From Trifolium pratense (taxonomy: Eukaryota; Streptophyta; Magnoliopsida; Fabales; Fabaceae): a stretch of 64,000 bases of DNA. The notes under the pieces were generated by a model, which was not told the DNA's origin, did not search any database, and saw only the letters and a list, made by a program, of their open reading frames with translations. Below are positions 59,008 to 64,000 of this stretch, piece by piece; the stretch's first letter is position 1, and each line of letters begins with the position of its first letter. A program made the translations under genes and the position numbers. The DNA lies in the NCBI RefSeq assembly GCF_020283565.1, contig NC_060059.1, positions 28,469,838 to 28,533,837 on the forward strand, given 5' to 3'.

Positions 59008-59030
59008 TTGACTTACTATCTATATATTCC
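59008..59030 (+). promoter_or_regulatory. W-box + TATA of CNL gene E
   Basis: TTGACT at 59008-59013, TATA (tatatattcc) at 59021-59030, 128 bp upstream of the ATG. Confidence 0.55.
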
Positions 59031-59148
59031 TCTTAATTGGCTCCTGTAATCAATTGCATTTCCAATTACCCTGCTCTTTGATCTTACTTCTCATTGTTTT
59101 CATTCTCCTTCTACCTCATCAACAATAACATAGCCAAAATTATTCCAT

Positions 59149-62100
59149 ATGGCAGAATCACTCCTCTTCAGTGTTGCCGAATCATTCATAGGCAAACTTG
59201 CTTCTCGAGTTCTTGATGAAGCTTCCTTGGCACTAGGTGTGTATGACGATTTACGACGGATCAAAGACACTTCATCTCTAATCAAAGCTGTGTTGTTGGA
59301 TGCTGAACAAAAGCAGTGGCAGAACAATGAGTTGCGTGAATGGTTGAGACAGATTAAGCATGTCTTCTCTGATGCCGAAGATGTCATCGATGATTTCGAG
59401 TGCGAGGCATTGCGGATGCAAGTTGTCAACACCTCTGGTAGCATTAGAAGGAAGGTACGTCATTACTTCTCAAGTTCTAATCCACTAGCATATCGCCTCA
59501 AGATGGCACATCAAATCAAAGATATCAATGCGAGATTAACTAAGGTTGCAGCTGATAGGCATAATTTTGGCCTTCAAAACAATTATAGTGATACTCGTAT
59601 TGTGCAAAAGCGCGAATCAACTCATTCTCATATAATTGAGTCAGATGTCATAGGAAGAGAGCGTGATAAACAAATAATCATAGACCTCTTGTTGCAAGAT
59701 GGTGATGATAATAGTCTATCTGTTATTCCCATCGTGGGAATGGGGGGTATGGGAAAGACTACACTTGCAAAATCGGTGTTCAATGATGAACGTTTAGGTG
59801 AGGCTTTTCAAAAAAAGATGTGGGTATGTGTCTCTCATGATTTTGAACTTAAACATTTACTTGTTAAAATCCTCAATTCTGCCAGTGATTCTTCTCCTAG
59901 TGAAAACATTCAAAACTTTGATATAGAGCAATTACAAAATCACTTAAGAAATACACTTGCCGATCAAAAGTTCTTGCTCGTCCTAGACGACGTGTGGAAC
60001 GAGAATCGGGTCAAATGGGAAGAATTGAAGGATTTAATACAAGTATGTGCTAAAGGAAGTAAAGTACTAGTGACTACACGCAGCCACAAAACAGCTGATA
60101 TGATGAGCACTAACACATCTCACATTTTAGAAGGTCTTTCTCAAAAGGATTCATTGTCTGTATTTGTTAAATGGGCCTTCAAAGAAGGAGAAGATAAAAA
60201 ACATCCAGAATTGATGGAGGTGGGAGAAAATATTCTGAAAAAATGTGGAGGCCTTCCTTTGGCAATAAGAACATTGGGGAGTTCCCTATTCTTAAAATTT
60301 GATATAAAAGAGTGGAATTTTGTCAAAGATAGTGAGATTTGGAATTTACCACAACAAGATGATGGTATTTTGCCGGCTATCAAATTGAGTTATGACCAAT
60401 TACCTTCTTACTTAAAACCTATGTTGCATGGGTACTCCATTTTAGACCGAGTACCGGTACCGGATACGTACCGGGTACCGGTACGCGTATGGTACTCCCC
60501 CGGTACGCACCGACGCCGTACCTAATTTTTTTTTTTGTTTTTTGCAACGGGTACACGCGTGGTACACCTGTGGTACTCGCGTGGTACACCAATTCAAAAA
60601 AACACGATTTTTTTTCTCCTTTTTCTTTTATTATTAGTTTTTTTATAGGAAGATTTACGTTTTTTATTTGTTTATAATATAAAGTAGCAATTATTGCTAA
60701 AAAACAATAACAAAAGTAGCCGCCGGAATTATTCACTCATTCGTTGAAAAGGAATAGACTAAATTCAAAGAGAGATGAAGATCTAGTTTTTATTCATACC
60801 AATCTTCGTCTTCTCTCAAGAAAGAGAAATATTAATATTTATAATGAAAGTGCAACAAAAATGTGGGATATTCGTAGAGATGAATGAGATTTATTTAATA
60901 TATAGTTGATATTCTTGAAATTGCTAGTCTTTCTCGCGGTGAACCTAACTAGAGGTCACTCTTTTTAGTGATGATGAAGAGGGAAATAATTGACTCTTTT
61001 TGAGCTAATTGGTTTTAATTTCATATTTTGATGTTTCGAACAATTTAAATTACATTTAAAGTGTGTTGTGATATTTTTATGTTTAATTATTTGTTTTAAC
61101 AATATAACTATATTATTTGATATATATAATTATATTTTTTTAAAAAATTATAGGGACGTACCCGTACCTTAGTTTTTATAAAAATGACGTACCCCGTACC
61201 GGTACCGGTATCGGATACCGGTACCGTACCCGCACCCGGGCAACATAGCTTAAAACAATGTTTTGCATCTTTCTCCCTATTTGAAAAGAGCAGTGTTCTT
61301 AATGATGTTGATGTTACTACATTTTGGAAAGCACTTGGTTTTCTTCCAACACCAAAACAAGGTGAAAATTCGGGAGATAATGGAAAGCAACTGTTGCTTG
61401 AGCTATGGTCAAGGTCTTTTGTTCAAAATTTTGTAGATGGCGGTAGTATTTTCAATTTTGAATTGCACGATTTGGTGCATGATCTTGCATTATATGTTGC
61501 AAGAGATGATTTTCAACTGTTGAACTTTCAATATAAAAATATAAGAGAGAATGTCCGCCATTTGTCAGTTTTTCAAAATGTTTTGCTTAGCCAAATTTCA
61601 ATTCCCACTGGGTTGAGAACCATGCTTTTTCCTGATGGAGCTGACAATAAACCTTTCTTGAATAATTGTCTATCAAGGTGCAAATACTTACGACTTTTGG
61701 AAATAAATAATTCTAGATACAAAAATTTGCCCCGCTCCATTGGTAAGTTGAAACATTTACGATGTCTCAGACTTGTAAGCAATCAGGAATTGGAGAGGCT
61801 TCCTGATTCTGTTTGCAAACTACAAAATTTGCAAACATTGGATCTCACTGATTGTCAAAAACTACAAAAATTGCCTAATGGAATAGGAAATTTGATCAAA
61901 CTTCAAGAACTATGCATAACCACAATGCAATTTAACTTCCCAGAAGAATTAGCCAAATTATCTTCTCTAGAAATTCTAGAATTCAGTGATTGTGATAATT
62001 TGATGTTTTCTTTTGAAGGAATACAATTTCCTAAACTTAAAGTGTTAAGTTTTGTATCTTGTGGGAATCTGAAGTCATTGCCATTTCATATCATTCCAAA

Positions 62101-62524
62101 TATAGAGACTTTGATCATTATGGACTGTAATATGGTGATATTGTCAATGGGTGATAACAACAACCAAATACCCAAGTTAAACTTAAAATTACTAGATCTT
62201 AAGTCTTTGCCTCAAATAGTTACTTTTCCACAATGGCTTCAAGGATGTGCAAACACCCTACATACCTTATCGATTGAGGACTGTGAAAATCTTGAGGAGC
62301 TTCCTAACTGGTTGTCAACTTTTATTTCTCTCAAGATCCTTATAATTGTAAACTGTCCAAAATTGATTTCACTCCCTGAAGATGTGCATCGCCTTCCAAA
62401 CCTTGAACGTTTATCATTGATTGATTGTCCTGAGTTATATAGAAGATACCAGCCAGAAGTTGGACAAGATTGGCACAAGATATCACATATCAAACATGTT
62501 AAGGTTGTTGAACTTGAAGATTAA
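59149..62524 (+). pseudogene. CNL gene E, split by a hAT-like element
   Basis: The ATG at 59149 opens a CNL with AEDVIDDF, GMGGMGKTTLAKSV, LLVLDDVW and GLPLAIRTL. The frame runs without lesion to YLK (60417), where an 830-bp element plus 8-bp duplication interrupts it. Coding resumes at 61257 with CFASFSLFEKSS and continues through ELHDLVHDLALYV and the LRRs to the stop at 62522-62524. The 838 added bases shift the frame, and the unspliced reading ends within the element at 60523-60525. No other lesion is visible, so the insertion is recent. A GG|GTACTC donor at 60432 and an ATAG| acceptor ending at 61248 would remove the element in frame, adding seven residues at the joint. Whether this splicing occurs is unknown. 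Without it the product is a truncated CC-NBS protein. Confidence 0.88.
60419..61248. mobile_element. hAT-like non-autonomous element, 830 bp, TSD CTTAAAAC
   Basis: It starts CTATGTTGC and ends GCAACATAG (exact inverted ends). It is flanked by 8-bp CTTAAAAC copies at 60411-60418 and 61249-61256; the paralogues show the empty site tacttaaaacaatgttttgc. An 8-bp TSD is the hAT signature. Both subterminal regions are packed with ggtaccg palindromes. The interior is AT-rich with no transposase. Confidence 0.88.
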
Positions 62525-62865
62525 AAGGAGTTCCTAGAAATGTACAATCGAACTTTGAATGTATTAAGTTTCTCTTGTTTGATTTCATTCTTTGTATTTT
62601 ATTATTATTTGAATAAAAATGTCTGTCTATCATGTATTGTATAACATTTCTGTTTTATTATCCCTTACCGATATATTATCTTGGTTTATTTATTCTATGG
62701 AAAGTTTATTGCATTTTCATGTATACCACTAACAGAGATAAAAACTTATTAAAAAAACAATAAACACTAATTTAGGAAGTTTTAGTTAAAAAAAAATAGG
62801 AAGTTGTATTGTCTATGACTGAGATTAACAATTAAAAAAAACAATTAATCAATCTATTAAGTACT
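62525..62865. other. CNL E 3' flank
   Basis: AATAAA lies at 62612-62617. The flank is shared with pseudogene C (46690-47180) but lacks the 172-bp MITE, giving its empty site. No gene. Confidence 0.5.
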
Positions 62866-63165
62866 ACCTCCGTTCCTAATTATAAGACCCCATTGAAAAA
62901 ATTGCGAAGATTAAAAAAGTGAGTTGTGGCATTAAATTTGTTCACAATTGATATTGTTTTTATAATTTTATCCTTCAAAAAAGAGAATAAGTTATTGTTT
63001 TTCTAAAGTAATTATTATATATTGTAGAAAAATATACACTTTAATTAGGGTATGTTGGTAAAGAAATAATTAAATCCCTTAAAAATATGAAAGAGATCTT
63101 ATAAAAAGGTATAAAGAAAAAAGGTCTTATATTAATTAAACGAATAAAGAGGAAGCAAATAAACA
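62866..63165. mobile_element. Degenerate Stowaway-like MITE
   Basis: It starts actacctccgttcctaatta. The far side near 63120-63160 (aaaggtcttatattaattaa and beyond) resembles a decayed inverted end. It is shared with 47184 behind gene C, so it predates that duplication. Confidence 0.45.
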
Positions 63166-63299
63166 AGTTTAAGGTTAAATTGAATGAAAATATGTTTTGT
63201 AGCTTTGATACATGCATGGTCCATGAAATATATACTTTTATATCACCAATTATTTTCTATCTAATTATATTACACGCGTAAATAGAAAATTATATGAGT

Positions 63300-63425
63300 C
63301 CATGTAGAACATAGCGTTATAAATATAGGAGTTGAGGTTTGAACTCCGGACACTCCACTTATCCGCCTTTAAGGTGGAATTTTTAACCACTAGACTACTT
63401 GACAATTGAAAAATATATATATATT
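63300..63425 (+). mobile_element. Degenerate SINE copy
   Basis: gaggtttgaactccggacac, tccgcctttaaggtgga and accactagactacttgac match the 3' part of the SINEs at 23470 and 24782, here on the + strand with an AT tail. The 5' A-box part is lost or unrecognisable. Confidence 0.55.
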
Positions 63426-64000
63426 TTAATATCCATATCATTTTTTTGATTTCGGACTATTTAGCTTGAAAAAGCAATCATCTCGCTTGCTGCTTGCTGT
63501 AGGGAGTAGCGGTACGTGGACTGTATCCGTGTTGACGGTCGGTTCATTCGCCTCGTATCTTTGAGACCTCTATTTTATCTTTTAGGATTAAATAGAAATT
63601 GGTATATTTTACTGTCCACACTTTTGTGTGGACTCACTGGGTTAGGTTTATGTCCCCCAGTTTTGTATATATTTCTTTTTTTTTTCTTTTTTAATATAAT
63701 AAAGATATATAGACAAATGATGGGGCCGAAGCCTGAATTGTCCCTTAATGTCTAGATCTTCTTCGCCTTAAAAAAAACTAGTCACCGACCCGTGCTATCG
63801 CATAGGTTTTGTACAGCAGTTTATATGATATCAAAAAAATATATAATAATAATTTGAAAAAGAATAAATAAAAACAACACAATATAGTGATGATAAAAAT
63901 AATAATATTCAGTACAACGATAGATATAGATAAATAGTTTACAAATTAACTACTAAACATTATGAAAAACTTATTTGTAAACCACATTTTCAGTTTCGTC
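63426..64000. other. Unassigned sequence at the right edge
   Basis: Sequence near 63500-63720 (ctgtccacacttttgtgtgg, a T-rich run, then aataaagatatatag) could be the 3' end of a LINE. cgacccgtgctatcgcatag near 63787 resembles a transposon end. No frame supports either, so this is left open. Confidence 0.3.

Larger units (their letters stand above)
51746..59148. repeat. Segmental duplication, copy 2 (D-to-E interval)
   Basis: This is the compact counterpart of 6384-31010. It holds the same solo LTR, SINE pair, copia fragment and fold-back MITE in the same order. It preserves empty sites for the gypsy element (54605), the 1.98-kb solo LTR (56836) and the Mutator-like MITE (57390). It lacks the SPP block. 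Confidence 0.85.

Noticed and set aside
61184..61256. Separate gene starting within the hAT-like element before the E LRR part
   Set aside because: The first 22 codons are transposon end sequence (repeated GTACCG). It is the second half of one interrupted gene.
1..64000. CRISPR array, bacterial operons, rRNA
   Set aside because: No spaced repeat arrays, Shine-Dalgarno-linked ORFs or rRNA sequence. Introns, MITEs and LTR elements show plant nuclear DNA.

Overview
This is a plant nuclear window. Single-exon CC-NBS-LRR resistance-type genes, a Tat-lineage Ty3/gypsy retrotransposon, several MITE families, tRNA-derived SINEs and a sucrose-phosphatase gene fragment all point to an angiosperm. The overall look suggests a papilionoid legume (Medicago/Trifolium/pea side), but that is inference, not something proven here.

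Layout. All host-type genes are on the + strand and belong to one tandem family of CNL resistance genes, called A to E here. A (2565-5120), B (31011-33554) and D (49208-51745) are uninterrupted. A' (5259-6383) is an LRR-only fragment directly behind A. C (43169-46690) is a pseudogene with stops, indels and two nested MITEs. E (59149-62524) has an otherwise intact frame split by an 830-bp hAT-like element with an 8-bp target duplication. A TTGACT W-box sits about 135 to 150 bp upstream of the start codon in A, B, D and E and about 95 bp upstream in C. A TATA box follows it directly in A, B, D and E.

The interval A'-to-B (6384-31010, 24.6 kb) and the interval D-to-E (51746-59148, 7.4 kb) are copies of one segmental duplication. 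The 17.2-kb size difference is explained almost entirely by four insertions unique to the first copy: a 1.2-kb block carrying an SPP fragment, a 13.07-kb Ty3/gypsy element, a 1.98-kb solo LTR and a 1.2-kb Mutator-like MITE. The second copy preserves empty sites, so insertion boundaries and target-site duplications can be read directly.

The most striking element is the Ty3/gypsy insertion (10390-23457, TSD AGTAC). Its 809- and 815-bp LTRs differ by only 3 substitutions and one 6-bp indel, so it is young, yet its gag-pro-pol carries at least seven stops or frameshifts. Between integrase and the 3' LTR it carries, in antisense, a complete five-exon gene (18543-22150, minus) whose splice joints all keep frame. 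It encodes about 1093 residues: an N-terminal plant mobile domain (PMD), a Lys/Glu-rich region and a C-terminal coiled coil, with its own TATA box at 22355-22364. An intact spliced passenger gene on a defective but recently mobile carrier is the best candidate for an unusual system.

The rest is transposon debris: an LTR at the left edge (1-1537), a decayed LTR-element block (34286-39410), MITEs with clear TSDs, SINEs in four duplicated copies plus a relic, copia fragments, and fold-back MITEs close upstream of B and E.
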